DNA of 32,344 nt from an uncultured Oscillibacter sp. (GTDB lineage Bacteria; Bacillota; Clostridia; Oscillospirales; Oscillospiraceae), in contig URKI01000027.1 of NCBI GenBank assembly GCA_900548505.1, positions 1 through 32,344 of the forward strand. The letters are read 5' to 3'. The notes under the pieces were generated by a model. That model was not told where the DNA came from. It saw only the letters and a list, made by a program, of their open reading frames with translations, and did no database searches. Positions 8,725 through 16,698 of this stretch are shown piece by piece (within the stretch, counting starts at the first letter, position 1; each line of letters opens with the position of its first letter). Made by a program: the position numbers and the translations under genes.

Positions 8725-8890
8725 CAAAATTCCCCTCGACGTTTTCCACAAATCGTATGCATCGAGCATTGGCACAACATATAGATTTCCGTCTGCGCAC
8801 AAAACGCAATCTGTTGTCAATACACCGGGATTTTTGCGGATACTTCCGTGTTTTTTACCAAAGGGGCTGGATGCTCCGTCAAAACAGCAA
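8725..8890. other. Intergenic stretch between uvrC and the operon promoter
   Basis: Apart from the promoter at its edge and the uvrC hairpin, I see no supported gene or RNA here. Possible frames are short, cross the promoter and lack ribosome sites. Confidence 0.5.
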
Positions 8891-8921
8891 CATCCCGCGC
8901 GCCTTACGGCTGCGCGGGATG
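8891..8921 (-). terminator. Hairpin spanning the uvrC stop codon
   Basis: A 10-bp GC-rich stem (8891-8900 with 8912-8921), extended by GCC-TTAC-GGC in the loop. The uvrC TAA sits in the loop. The downstream T run on the minus strand is short and interrupted, so termination may be partial. Confidence 0.55.
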
Positions 8922-10730
8922 GAAGTGGCGGTATACTGCCTCCGCCGTGGGTCTTGGTACGATGGCCGCCAGAGTCTCCACATCCGCCTCCCGGATGGCC
9001 TTCACAGAGCCCAACGCCCGGCGCAGGGCCTCCCTGCGCTTGGGCCCCACGCCGGGGATATCGTCCAGGGCGGAGCGCAGGGTGGAACGGGTGTGGCTCT
9101 CGTGATGATAGGTGATGGCAAAGCGGTGGGTCTCCTCCTGGATCTGACCGATGAGGGAGAATACCGCCGGATTGGCCGTCAGGCCGATCTCCCGGCCCTG
9201 GGGCGTCACCAGCGCCCGGGTGCGGTGGCGGTCGTCCTTGACCATGCCGAACACCGGCACCGTCACGCCGAACGCATCTGCCACCTGCTGGGCCGCGGCG
9301 GCGTGGGTCTCGCCGCCGTCGATCAAAAAGACGTCCGGCAGCGGCAGAAACTTCTCATCCCCGTCCGCCGCCCGCTGGAGCCGGCGGCGCAGCACCTCCT
9401 GCATGGAGGCGTAGTCGTCCGGGTGACCCTGGAGTTCCTTGATGCGGAAGCGCCGGTAGGCCGAGCGCAGAGGCCGCACGCCGCTGTAGACCACCATGGA
9501 CGCCACGATGTCGCTTTTGCCCGTGTTGGAGATATCGAAGGACTCCATGCGCCGGGGCGGCTGGGCAAGGCCCAGCATACTTCCCAGCAGCGACAGAGTA
9601 TGGGCCACCCGCTCCTCGGCGGTGGTGGCCCGCTCCGCTTCCTCGGCGGCGTTGCGCTGGGCCATGTCCCGCAGGTCCGCCTTCTCCCCCCGCTGGGGCA
9701 CATGGACCCAGACCTTGTGTCCGGCCCGGCGGGTCAGCACCTCCGAGAGATTCTCGCACTCGCCGGTGTCCACCGGCAGCAAGATCTCATGGGGCAGCAC
9801 CGCCCGGGGCAGGTAATACTGGGCCGTGAGGGCAGAGAGCATCTCCGCCTCCTCTTCCTCGATGGGAGTGGAAAACAGCTCCGTCTCCCGGCCGGTGAGA
9901 TTGCCGTTTTCCATGTGCAGCACCGCGTAGCAGCACTTGCCCGCGCCCCGGTACAGTCCCCAGATGTCCGTGTCGGCGCAAAGGCCGGCGATGACCGTCT
10001 GCTTTTTGCTCAGGGCGCCGATGGCGTTGATCCGGTCCCGGATGGCGGCCGCCTGCTCAAAGCGCAGGGCCTCCGCCTCCGCCTCCATCTCCGCCGTCAT
10101 CTCCCGCAGAAGCTGGCGGGACTTGCCTTCCAGCAGCTGGCAGGCCTGGTCGATGCGGCGATTGTACTCCTCCGCCGTCATCTCCGGGCGGCAGAAGCCG
10201 TCGCACCGGCCCATGTGGAAATTGAGGCAGGGCCGCTCCGCGCCGATATCCCGGGGGAATCGACGGTTGCAGGTAGGCAGGCGCAGCGCGGCGAACACCG
10301 CGTCCAGGGCCTGGCGGGTCTCGTACCGGCCGCCGAAAGGCCCGAAGTACCGGGCGGAGTCGTTGGCGTAGCGGTTGGCCAGGGTGAAGCGGGGATACGG
10401 CTCCCGGGAAAGGCGCACGAAGGGATAGCCCTTGTCGTCCTTGAGCAGGATGTTGTACTTGGGGCTGTGGCGCTTGATGAGGGAGTTTTCCAGCACCAGC
10501 GCCTCAAATTCGCTGGAGACGAAGATGGTATCAAAGTGGTCCACCTGGGCCACCATCTGCCGGGTCTTTGCCGTGTGGGAGGCGCTTTCCTGAAAATACT
10601 GGCTCACCCGGTTTTTCAGTTTCTTGGCCTTGCCCACATAGATCACTTTCCCGGTCTTGTCCATCATGAGATAGACGCCGGGCACCAGCGGCAGATCGTT
10701 GGCTTTCTGCCGCAGCTCTTCCTTTGTCAT
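8904..10730 (-). CDS. uvrC: Excinuclease ABC subunit C
   Basis: Makes both incisions in nucleotide excision repair after UvrA and UvrB mark the lesion. The 608 residues match the family. Domains in order: GIY-YIG nuclease (from PGVYL at 17 through VIYVGKAKKLKNR), a cysteine cluster of the recently recognised UvrC Fe-S type (C in LPTC, then CLNFHMGRCDGFC), the UVR UvrB-binding motif (EALRFEQAAAIRDRI), the RNase-H-like nuclease with LIDGG, and C-terminal helix-hairpin-helix motifs (DIPGVGPKRREAL). The ATG at 10730 has GGAG in position and opens with MTKEELRQ; the frame stays open for 49 more codons upstream but that part overlaps the HPr terminator and is not coding. No separate promoter was found. 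Confidence 0.97.
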   Translation of the reverse strand: MTKEELRQKANDLPLVPGVYLMMDKTGKVIYVGKAKKLKNRVSQYFQESASHTAKTRQMVAQVDHFDTIFVSSEFEALVLENSLIKRHSPKYNILLKDDKGYPFVRLSREPYPRFTLANRYANDSARYFGPFGGRYETRQALDAVFAALRLPTCNRRFPRDIGAERPCLNFHMGRCDGFCRPEMTAEEYNRRIDQACQLLEGKSRQLLREMTAEMEAEAEALRFEQAAAIRDRINAIGALSKKQTVIAGLCADTDIWGLYRGAGKCCYAVLHMENGNLTGRETELFSTPIEEEEAEMLSALTAQYYLPRAVLPHEILLPVDTGECENLSEVLTRRAGHKVWVHVPQRGEKADLRDMAQRNAAEEAERATTAEERVAHTLSLLGSMLGLAQPPRRMESFDISNTGKSDIVASMVVYSGVRPLRSAYRRFRIKELQGHPDDYASMQEVLRRRLQRAADGDEKFLPLPDVFLIDGGETHAAAAQQVADAFGVTVPVFGMVKDDRHRTRALVTPQGREIGLTANPAVFSLIGQIQEETHRFAITYHHESHTRSTLRSALDDIPGVGPKRREALRRALGSVKAIREADVETLAAIVPRPTAEAVYRHFHPAQP

Positions 10731-10760
10731 GGCCGTCTCCTTTCCCCGCTCCGGCGGATG

Positions 10761-10795
10761 GAAAAAAGAGGCTCCGCAGACTGCGGAGCCTCTTT
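10761..10795 (-). terminator. Terminator of the HPr gene
   Basis: A perfect 14-bp stem (10765-10778 with 10782-10795) with a 3-nt loop, followed on the minus strand by a run of six T residues. It begins 17 nt after the HPr stop codon and lies just upstream of uvrC. Confidence 0.9.
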
Positions 10796-10812
10796 CGGTG
10801 GTATATGGAATC

Positions 10813-11076
10813 TTATTCGTCGAAGTTGTTGTTGACCAGCTCCACCAGGGTGTTGACAGCGGCTTCCTCGTCGTCACCGTCGGCGATCAGCGTGATGGTG
10901 GTGCCCTTCACGATACCCAGGGACAGCACGCCCAGCAGGCTCTTGGCGTTGACACGGCGGTCTTCCTTCTCCACCCAGATCCCGCTCTTGAACTCGTTGG
11001 CCTTCTGAATAAAGAATGTGGCAGGTCTTGCGTGCAGACCCACTTCGTTGTTAACGGTGACATTCTGTGTATACAT
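10813..11076 (-). CDS. ptsH: HPr family phosphocarrier protein
   Basis: HPr passes phosphate from enzyme I to sugar-specific EIIA proteins, and in Firmicutes is also phosphorylated on Ser46 to signal catabolite repression. The 87-residue product has the active-site H15 in GLHARPA and S46 in AKSLLGVLSLGI, so both sites are present. That argues for a true HPr rather than Crh, which lacks the active His. The ATG has AAGGAG well placed. It stands alone with its own promoter and terminator; no enzyme I gene (ptsI) lies next to it, a common arrangement in Clostridia. Confidence 0.93.
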   Translation of the reverse strand: MYTQNVTVNNEVGLHARPATFFIQKANEFKSGIWVEKEDRRVNAKSLLGVLSLGIVKGTTITLIADGDDEEAAVNTLVELVNNNFDE

Positions 11077-11146
11077 GATGCAGCTCTCCTTTTCTATACC
11101 AAGTCAGACTGAACAGCTTCGCATAGCAAGTCAAATTACTAGATAT

Positions 11147-11175
11147 ATCATACCTGCTTTTGTTGGCCGCGTCAA
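11147..11175 (-). promoter_or_regulatory. Sigma-A promoter of the HPr gene
   Basis: On the minus strand TTGACG (11170-11175), 17-nt spacer, TATGAT (11147-11152). The predicted start near 11140 gives a leader of about 65 nt. Confidence 0.65.
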
Positions 11176-11303
11176 CGGCGTTTTTCACAAACATTTAAAA
11201 AATTCCCGTGGCGCGAAGCTCTTCCTTTGGTAGTTTAGACCATTTCCCTCTCATTCTATACGGGTTGTTTGGTGGTTTTTTCAGCACTTTACCGATTTTT
11301 ATC

Positions 11304-11335
11304 AAAAAAGAGCCGCCGGACTATGCCGGCGGCTC
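11304..11335 (-). terminator. Terminator of the perR-rbr operon
   Basis: A 10-bp GC-rich stem (11310-11319 with 11326-11335) followed on the minus strand by six T residues (11304-11309). It begins 11 nt after the rubrerythrin stop codon. Confidence 0.9.
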
Positions 11336-11346
11336 CTGCGCTTGGA

Positions 11347-11880
11347 TCAATAGTTCTCAGCCTTCACCTGGAAGTAGGCCTGGGGATGCTTGCACACGGG
11401 GCACACGGCGGGAGCGCTCTCGGCGACCTCCACGTGGCCGCAGTTGCGGCAGAACCACATGACCTTCTCGCCCTTCTTGAAGACCTCGCCCTTCTTCAGG
11501 TTGTCCAGCAGCTTCAGATAGCGCTCCTCGTGGCTCTTTTCGATCTTGGCCACGCCCTCGAACTGAGCGGCCAGAGCCAGGAAGCCCTCCTCCTCGGCGG
11601 TGCGGGCCATCTCGGCGTACATCTGGGTCCACTCTTCGTTCTCGCCGGCGGCTGCGGCCACCAGGTTCTCCTCGGTGGTGCCGATGCCGGAGAGGGCCTT
11701 GAACCACAGCTTGGCATGCTCCTTCTCATTGAGCGCGGTCTCCTGGAAAATGGCGGCGATCTGCTCATAGCCGTCCTTCTTGGCCCGGCTTGCGAAATAG
11801 TCGTACTTGTTGCGTGCCTGAGACTCCCCGGCAAATGCCTTCCACAGATTGGCCTCCGTCTTGCTTCCCTTCAGTTCCAT
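11347..11880 (-). CDS. rbr: Rubrerythrin (NADH peroxidase component)
   Basis: Cytoplasmic di-iron protein that reduces hydrogen peroxide in anaerobes. The 177-residue product has an N-terminal ferritin-like four-helix bundle with the expected Glu/His ligands (E19 in AGESQARNKY, then EKEH, EEE and EKSHEERY) and a C-terminal rubredoxin domain with two Cys pairs (CRNC and CPVC). The ATG at 11880 has a GGGG-rich ribosome site and starts MELKGSKTE. The frame is open further upstream but overlaps the perR coding region. It follows perR by 29 nt and is very likely co-transcribed and peroxide-induced. Confidence 0.96.
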   Translation of the reverse strand: MELKGSKTEANLWKAFAGESQARNKYDYFASRAKKDGYEQIAAIFQETALNEKEHAKLWFKALSGIGTTEENLVAAAAGENEEWTQMYAEMARTAEEEGFLALAAQFEGVAKIEKSHEERYLKLLDNLKKGEVFKKGEKVMWFCRNCGHVEVAESAPAVCPVCKHPQAYFQVKAENY

Positions 11881-11909
11881 GTCTTTTTCCCCTTTCAAAA
11901 ATTTTAAAA

Positions 11910-12293
11910 TCAAGTTTGCTCTGCCGCGCAGGCAGGACAAATTCCATAAAAACAAAGGCTGTGGCCCCGGACGAGCCGTCCGTCCCCCGCCGCCAGCGCA
12001 TCCAGCCCGCCGTCGTACGGCAGTGCCAGATCCGACACGGCGCCGCACCGCTGACAGCGGAAATGCGTATGGGGCGAGAGGTTGGCGTCAAACCGCGCCA
12101 CCGTTCCCTCCAGCTCCACCAGCCGTCCCTCTGCCGCCATCTGCCGCAGGTTGCGGTAAACCGTACCCAGGCTCAGACGGGGCATTTCGGGTTTGAGACG
12201 GTCGTACACCATCTCTGCCGTAGGATGGGCGTTGGTGGCGCACACGGCCTCATAGATCTGCTCCCTTTGGCGGGAGTATCGGCGCTGCTGCAT
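11910..12293 (-). CDS. perR: Fur-family peroxide-responsive repressor, PerR-like
   Basis: DNA-binding metalloregulator of 127 residues. The winged helix carries HPTAEMVYDRL and LSLGTVYRNLRQM. PerR-type regulatory ligands align with Bacillus subtilis PerR: the His of HPTA, the Asp of RFD, both His of PHTHF and the Asp of VSDL. The structural zinc site has two CxxC pairs (CQRC and CPAC). The linked rubrerythrin gene supports a peroxide role; Fur or Zur remain possible from sequence alone. The ATG has AAGGAGG upstream. A palindrome overlies its start site, so it is probably autoregulated. Confidence 0.85.
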   Translation of the reverse strand: MQQRRYSRQREQIYEAVCATNAHPTAEMVYDRLKPEMPRLSLGTVYRNLRQMAAEGRLVELEGTVARFDANLSPHTHFRCQRCGAVSDLALPYDGGLDALAAGDGRLVRGHSLCFYGICPACAAEQT

Positions 12294-12305
12294 GTCCCGC
12301 CTCCT

Positions 12306-12326
12306 TATCAGTAATGATTACTGATA
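12306..12326. promoter_or_regulatory. Palindromic Fur/PerR-type operator
   Basis: A perfect 21-bp inverted repeat with one central base (core ATCAGTAAT-G-ATTACTGAT). It lies directly downstream of the perR -10 box, between the promoter and the ribosome site. Its TAAT-n-ATTA centre matches the middle of the known Per box (TTATAATnATTATAA); the outer bases differ. Confidence 0.75.
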
Positions 12327-12328
12327 TT

Positions 12329-12357
12329 GTTATAACACATAGTTTTAAAAATTGCAA
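12329..12357 (-). promoter_or_regulatory. Promoter of the perR-rbr operon
   Basis: On the minus strand TTGCAA (12352-12357), 17-nt spacer, TATAAC (12329-12334). The palindrome begins 3 bp after the -10 box, a classic repressor position. Confidence 0.65.
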
Positions 12358-12460
12358 GCCCTTTTTTCATTTTTTTCCGCTTCTAAACGGGCGACTGGCG
12401 CAAACAATACCCATTGGGTATCGCGCAACGATTCTTCCCGGAAAAGGAGGAGCATATACC

Positions 12461-12883
12461 TTGAAAAGAACGCTTGCGCTTTTGAGCGCGGTGCTGCTGG
12501 CCGTATCCCTGACCGCCTGCGGCAACGATCCGAAAAACGATTCCAACAACGCCAATGACGCCGTTCTCAACGGCACGGACGGCAAGGAGAATACCAACGA
12601 CGGCATCATGGGCGATATGGCCCAGGGCACGGAGGATGTGGTCCAGGGTACGGAGGACGCAATCCAGGACGTTGGAAACGGCGTCAAGGACGCGGCGGAC
12701 GGTGTGGAACAGGGCGTCAGCGACATGACGAACACCGCCGAAAACGCCGGAAAAGCCATGAAGCGGTCCGTGGAGGAGGGCGGCGTCTCCTATGGGGAGA
12801 TGCTGGACAACGCCCGGGTACACGACACGGACGGCGACCTGACCGACCATGAAAACGCCGTGACCCCCGGCTGGGATGGCTGA
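12461..12883 (+). CDS. Heptad-repeat lipoprotein of unknown function
   Basis: Predicted 140-residue lipoprotein. It starts with TTG, which has AAAGGAGG upstream, reading MKRTLALL. The signal peptide ends in the lipobox L17-T18-A19-C20, so the mature protein should be lipid-anchored outside the cell. An Asn/Asp-rich linker follows, then about six consecutive seven-residue units at 56-97 (GTEDVVQ, GTEDAIQ, DVGNGVK, DAADGVE, QGVSDMT, NTAENAG) that would form an amphipathic helix. The C-terminus is acidic and short. I do not recognise a family; sporulation or envelope-stress lipoproteins are possible. It is monocistronic and divergent from perR. Confidence 0.8.
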   Translation: MKRTLALLSAVLLAVSLTACGNDPKNDSNNANDAVLNGTDGKENTNDGIMGDMAQGTEDVVQGTEDAIQDVGNGVKDAADGVEQGVSDMTNTAENAGKAMKRSVEEGGVSYGEMLDNARVHDTDGDLTDHENAVTPGWDG

Positions 12884-12896
12884 GCATGTTCCGCAT

Positions 12897-12933
12897 AAAA
12901 AACAGGACGGGAAGTTTCTCCCGTCCTGTTTTT
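12897..12933. terminator. Bidirectional terminator between lipoprotein and HAD genes
   Basis: A 12-bp stem (12901-12912 with 12919-12930) is flanked by A residues on the left and T residues on the right. It serves the convergent genes on either side. Confidence 0.88.
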
Positions 12934-12939
12934 CCCTTA

Positions 12940-13593
12940 TTACATCTGTAAAATACACTGTTCCAGCTCTGCCGCGGTGTCCGCCAGGAAATCCGCCCCG
13001 GCCTCCGTCAGCTCCCCGCGGCCCCGGAACCCCCAGGTGACGCCGCAGGCGCGAAGCCCTGCGTTGTGAGCCGTATGGATATCCACGGCGCTGTCTCCCA
13101 CAAAGAGGGTCTCCGATTTCTCCGCCCCCAGCTGCGTGAGGATCTGCTCCACACCGGTGGGGTCCGGCTTCACCGGCACGCCGGGCAGCTTGCCCCGCAC
13201 CAGATGGAACATCCCGTCAAAAAAGTGGCGGATGATGACCTGGCTGAAATCGTCGGCCTTGTTGGAGTACACCGCAAGGCACACGCCCTGGGCCCGCAGC
13301 CGCTCCAGCAGCGCCGGGATGCCCTCATAAGGCGCCGTCTTATCCAGGTTGTGGGCCCCGTAATACTGGCTGAACTCCGCCAGCGTCTCCTTTAGCCGTG
13401 CCTCGTCCTGGCAGTCGGCCGGGGAAAAGCGGGAGACCAGATTGGGGATGCCGTGGCCCACCATATGCCGGTACTCCTCCACAGAGTGTTCCGGCCAGCC
13501 GTTTTTGCGGCAGACCCAGTTGCCCGCCCCGGCCAGGTCTTCAATGGTATTCAATAATGTGCCGTCCAGATCGAAAATCACTGTCTTATACAT
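12940..13593 (-). CDS. HAD-family phosphatase, phosphoglycolate-phosphatase-like
   Basis: Haloacid dehalogenase superfamily hydrolase of 217 residues, probably acting on a small phosphorylated metabolite. Motif I is FDLDGTLLNT with D8 as nucleophile and D10 as acid/base. The helical cap (about 15-85) marks subclass I. Motif II is the Ser of VYSNKADD, motif III the Lys of VKPDP, and motif IV GDSAVDIHTAHNAG. This set fits the Gph/PpaX group, but substrates in this superfamily cannot be read from motifs. The ATG at 13593 (MYKTVIFDLDG) has AGGAAA upstream; a longer open frame upstream lies over a terminator and is not coding. Confidence 0.9.
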   Translation of the reverse strand: MYKTVIFDLDGTLLNTIEDLAGAGNWVCRKNGWPEHSVEEYRHMVGHGIPNLVSRFSPADCQDEARLKETLAEFSQYYGAHNLDKTAPYEGIPALLERLRAQGVCLAVYSNKADDFSQVIIRHFFDGMFHLVRGKLPGVPVKPDPTGVEQILTQLGAEKSETLFVGDSAVDIHTAHNAGLRACGVTWGFRGRGELTEAGADFLADTAAELEQCILQM

Positions 13594-13669
13594 TGCGTTT
13601 TCCTGCCTTGCCTGTTGTTTTCCCCCATTGTAGCAGGCCCGGCCACTGGGCTCAAGCAGCAAAGCGCCG

Positions 13670-13696
13670 AAAAAGCCGCCCATGGGCGGCTTTTTT
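13670..13696. terminator. Terminator of the histidine operon
   Basis: A perfect 24-bp palindrome (13671-13694, AAAAGCCGCCCA and its complement) has A and T runs at its ends. It begins 12 nt past the stop codon of the last his gene on the minus strand, just upstream of the HAD gene. Confidence 0.85.
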
Positions 13697-13706
13697 CATG
13701 GTCGGC

Positions 13707-14534
13707 TCACAGGGGGCAGAGCTCTGTCCCGGCGGCAGTCAGCACCGCTGATTCCGTAAAGCCCGCTGTCCGGGCCAGCTCCGCCGCCCGGTCATAGCCG
13801 AAGAGCAGGTGCTCCTTGCGGTGAGCGTCGGCGGTGAGGATGACGCGCCCCCCCATGGCCCGCCATTCCCGCAGCAAAAAGAGGGCCGGGTAGGGCGCCG
13901 TACGGTATCCCCGGGCCACACCGCCGGTGTTGATCTCCAGCAGCGTTCCATTTGGGTCGGTGCGGTGCAGGGCCTCCAGGGCCGCGGCACGGTACCGGGG
14001 CGACTCCTCGTCAAAAAAGCGGTTGCCGGCGTTGAGCTTGGTGATAAGGTCGATGTGGCCCAGGATGGTGGGCTTTTTCTCCGCCACCGCTCCCACCGCC
14101 CGGAAGTACCCTTCCGTCATGGCCAGGGCGTCGCCGCCGTACATCTCATCCCGGCAGGCAGCCAGCTGCTCCTCTTTCCAGTCCATGGAGTAGTAGACCC
14201 CCTCCGGCGAGCGCTGGTAGTGGACGCTGCCGATCCAGTAGTCAAAGCCCTCCGGCGTCACATCCGACCAGCTGTCCCACTCCATGCCCGCGAGCACCTC
14301 CATCCGCGCGGCGTAGCGGGACTGCACCTCCGCGATGGCCGAACGGTAGGCGGTCATATCCCGGGGCAGCACCAGTCCGTCATCGTCTGGGATGGGGGTA
14401 TGGGCATGACAGGAAATACCGAAATATTGAATATTTTGTGCATTAGCCGCTTCAGCCATGGCCGCCAGCGTATCACGTCCGTCGCAAAAATCCGCATGGG
14501 TATGGACGGAGCAGCACCAGGGCGTCTTTTTCAT
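13707..14534 (-). CDS. hisJ: Histidinol-phosphatase, PHP family
   Basis: Removes phosphate from L-histidinol phosphate, the step before HisD. The 275-residue protein is of the PHP type used in Firmicutes (HisJ/HisK) rather than the HAD type fused to HisB in enterobacteria. Metal-binding motifs are visible: H11-x-H13-x-D15 (VHTHAD), SCHAHTP, GHIDLI and TADAH. Its start overlaps the end of hisIE by 4 nt (ATGA). As the last gene of the operon it supplies the phosphatase activity that the monofunctional hisB here lacks. Confidence 0.92.
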   Translation of the reverse strand: MKKTPWCCSVHTHADFCDGRDTLAAMAEAANAQNIQYFGISCHAHTPIPDDDGLVLPRDMTAYRSAIAEVQSRYAARMEVLAGMEWDSWSDVTPEGFDYWIGSVHYQRSPEGVYYSMDWKEEQLAACRDEMYGGDALAMTEGYFRAVGAVAEKKPTILGHIDLITKLNAGNRFFDEESPRYRAAALEALHRTDPNGTLLEINTGGVARGYRTAPYPALFLLREWRAMGGRVILTADAHRKEHLLFGYDRAAELARTAGFTESAVLTAAGTELCPL

Positions 14535-15166
14535 TGCATCCGCTCCTGCTTGACCTTGTGGTCCACCACGTGGCGCTTTTCCAGCTCCGCCGTAATGTCC
14601 TGGACGGAAATGCCCATCTGTACCATCAGCACCATCACATGGTAGGTAAGGTCCGCGATCTCGTAGATGGTCTCCTCCTTATCCTCCTTGCGGCCGCCGA
14701 TGATGACCTCCGTGCACTCCTCGCCCACCTTTTTGAGGATCTTGTCCAGCCCCTTTTCAAAGAGGTAGCTGGTGTAGCTGCCCTCCTTGGGCTCCGTCTT
14801 GCGGCCCTGGATGAGCCGGTAAAGCCCCTCATAGCTGAAGGCCTTCAGCTCCGGGGAAAGATACACCGGCTGGAAAAAGCAGCTCTCCGCTCCCGTGTGG
14901 CAGGCAGGGCCGTCTTTCACCACTTCCACCACCAGGGCGTCGGCGTCACAGTCAGCGGTGATGGATACCACATGCTGCACGTTGCCGGAGGTCTCCCCCT
15001 TGCGCCAGAGCTCCTGGCGGCTGCGGCTCCAAAAGCAGGTGCGCCCTTCGTCGATGGTGATGGCCAGACTCTCGGCATTCATGTACGCCAGGGTCAGCAC
15101 TTCCTTGGTGTAGTGGTCCTGGACAATGGCCGGGATCAGCCCGTTTTCGTCAAATTTCAACTCCAT
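14531..15166 (-). CDS. hisIE: Bifunctional phosphoribosyl-AMP cyclohydrolase / phosphoribosyl-ATP pyrophosphatase
   Basis: Carries out steps 2 and 3 of histidine synthesis. Residues 1 to about 112 are HisI, with CFWSRSRQELWRKGETSGN and the zinc-binding DGPACHTGAESC. Residues about 115-211 are HisE, with EKGLDKILKKVGEECTEVIIGG and the EIADLTYH helix. I chose ATG 15166, which has GGAG 9 nt upstream; a GTG at 15184 lacks a ribosome site. A 51-nt gap separates it from hisF, the largest in the operon. Confidence 0.95.
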   Translation of the reverse strand: MELKFDENGLIPAIVQDHYTKEVLTLAYMNAESLAITIDEGRTCFWSRSRQELWRKGETSGNVQHVVSITADCDADALVVEVVKDGPACHTGAESCFFQPVYLSPELKAFSYEGLYRLIQGRKTEPKEGSYTSYLFEKGLDKILKKVGEECTEVIIGGRKEDKEETIYEIADLTYHVMVLMVQMGISVQDITAELEKRHVVDHKVKQERMQ

Positions 15167-15217
15167 ATCGTATATCTCCGTCACAATATTACAATTTGTA
15201 TCAAAATCTACCTGCTT

Positions 15218-15973
15218 TTATAGCCGTACCGGCACGCCCCGGCCGTGCAGGAATTCCTTGAGCGCCCGGATCTCCACCTGGCGGGTATGGAAAATGGAGG
15301 CGGCCAGTCCCGCGTCCATACCGGGATGGGTGAAGAGGGCGGCAAAGTCCTCCATCTTTCCGGCGCCGCCGCTGGCCACGATGGGCACATGCACCCGCGC
15401 CGCCAGAGCGTCCAGCATCTCCAGGTCGAAGCCCTGCTTCACGCCGTCGGTATCGATGGAGTTGAGGACGATCTCCCCGGCCCCTGCCTCCACGCCGCGC
15501 TCCGCCCAGTCCAGGGCATCGATGCCCGTGTCCTCCCGGCCGCCCTTGGCAAAGAGGCGGAACTCACCGTTCACCCGCTTGACGTCCATGCTGAGCACCA
15601 CGCACTGGTCTCCGTATCGCTTTGCCGCAGCACCGATGAGGGATGGGTCCGCAATGGCCCCGGAGTTGACGCTCACTTTGTCCGCCCCGCACTTGAGAAC
15701 CCGGTCGAAGTCCTCCAGCGTGCGGATGCCGCCGCCCACCGTCAGGGGGATGAACACCTCGGAGGCCACGGCGCGCAGAATATCCGTAAACAGTGCCCGG
15801 CCCTCGGCGGAGGCGGTGATATCGTAAAACACCAGCTCGTCCGCGCCGGCGGCGTTATAGAACCGGGCCATTTCCACCGGGTCCGCCATGTCCCGCAGTC
15901 CCTGGAAATTGGTGCCCTTGACCACCCGGCCGTCCTTCACGTCCAGGCAGGGAATGATCCGCTTGGCTAACAC
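15218..15973 (-). CDS. hisF: Imidazole glycerol phosphate synthase, cyclase subunit
   Basis: Uses ammonia delivered from HisH to turn PRFAR into imidazole glycerol phosphate and AICAR. The 251-residue (beta/alpha)8 barrel keeps the catalytic acids D11 (PCLDVKDG) and D130 (SMDVKR) and the phosphate-binding glycines (VGGGIRT and ASGGAG). The start is GTG and overlaps the end of hisA by 7 nt. HisH is encoded two genes upstream. Confidence 0.97.
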   Translation of the reverse strand: MLAKRIIPCLDVKDGRVVKGTNFQGLRDMADPVEMARFYNAAGADELVFYDITASAEGRALFTDILRAVASEVFIPLTVGGGIRTLEDFDRVLKCGADKVSVNSGAIADPSLIGAAAKRYGDQCVVLSMDVKRVNGEFRLFAKGGREDTGIDALDWAERGVEAGAGEIVLNSIDTDGVKQGFDLEMLDALAARVHVPIVASGGAGKMEDFAALFTHPGMDAGLAASIFHTRQVEIRALKEFLHGRGVPVRL

Positions 15974-16686
15974 AGGCCCTCCTCCTTCAAAACCGTTTCC
16001 AGATCCAGCCGTCCCGTGTAGAGGGCCTTGCCCAAAATGGCGGCGTCCACCCCCATGTCCCGCAGCTGCCGCAGCTCCTCCATGCCGGAGATGCCGCCGG
16101 AGGCGGTAATGGACAAGCCCTCGATTTTCACCAGCTGTTCATAAAGGGGCAGATTCGTGCCCTGCTCGGCTCCGTCCCGGGAGATGTCCGTATAGATGAC
16201 GGTGCCAACGCCCCCGTCCCGGAGCCGGCGGCAGAAGTCCACGCCCCGCTCCGCTGTGCGCTCTTCCCAGCCGCTGACAGCCACATACCCGTCCCGGGCG
16301 TCCACGCCCACGGCGATCTGCGCTCCATAGCGCCGGGCCATCTCCTTTGTAAAGCTGAAGTCCTTCACGGCGATGGTACCCAGAATGCACCGGTCCACGC
16401 CAAGCTCCAGGTACTGCTCGATGCGCTGCTGGGTGCGGATGCCGCCGCCAACCTCAATGAAAAGCCCTCCCTGGCGGGCCAGGGCGGCGATGCTCTCAAA
16501 ATTTTCCGCGGTGCCGGACCGGGCGCCGTCCAGGTCTACCACGTGGAGGTACCTGGCACCGGCGGCCAGAAACTCCCGGGCCACGGCGCAGGGGTCCGTG
16601 CCGTAAACGGTCATCTGGTCGTAGTCTCCCTGGTACAGCCGCACCACCTGTCCGCCCCGCAGGTCGATGGCGGGAAAAATTTGCAT
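15967..16686 (-). CDS. hisA: ProFAR isomerase
   Basis: Amadori isomerisation of ProFAR to PRFAR, step 4 of the pathway. The 239-residue (beta/alpha)8 barrel is a paralogue of HisF. Catalytic acids are D8 (PAIDLRGG) and D129 (GVDARDG), with phosphate sites VGGGIRT and ASGGIS. A Trp/Arg-type dual PriA is unlikely in Firmicutes, and nothing here suggests it. The gene starts 12 nt after hisH. Confidence 0.97.
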   Translation of the reverse strand: MQIFPAIDLRGGQVVRLYQGDYDQMTVYGTDPCAVAREFLAAGARYLHVVDLDGARSGTAENFESIAALARQGGLFIEVGGGIRTQQRIEQYLELGVDRCILGTIAVKDFSFTKEMARRYGAQIAVGVDARDGYVAVSGWEERTAERGVDFCRRLRDGGVGTVIYTDISRDGAEQGTNLPLYEQLVKIEGLSITASGGISGMEELRQLRDMGVDAAILGKALYTGRLDLETVLKEEGLC

Positions 16687-16698
16687 GTTGCTCCCTCC

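Noticed and set aside
8617..8820. 67-codon minus-strand frame between uvrC and the methyltransferase-like gene
   Set aside because: It covers a strong promoter, has no ribosome site and overlaps the real gene in another frame.
10731..10877. N-terminal extension of uvrC
   Set aside because: It runs across the HPr terminator and into the HPr coding region; the ATG at 10730 begins a normal UvrC.
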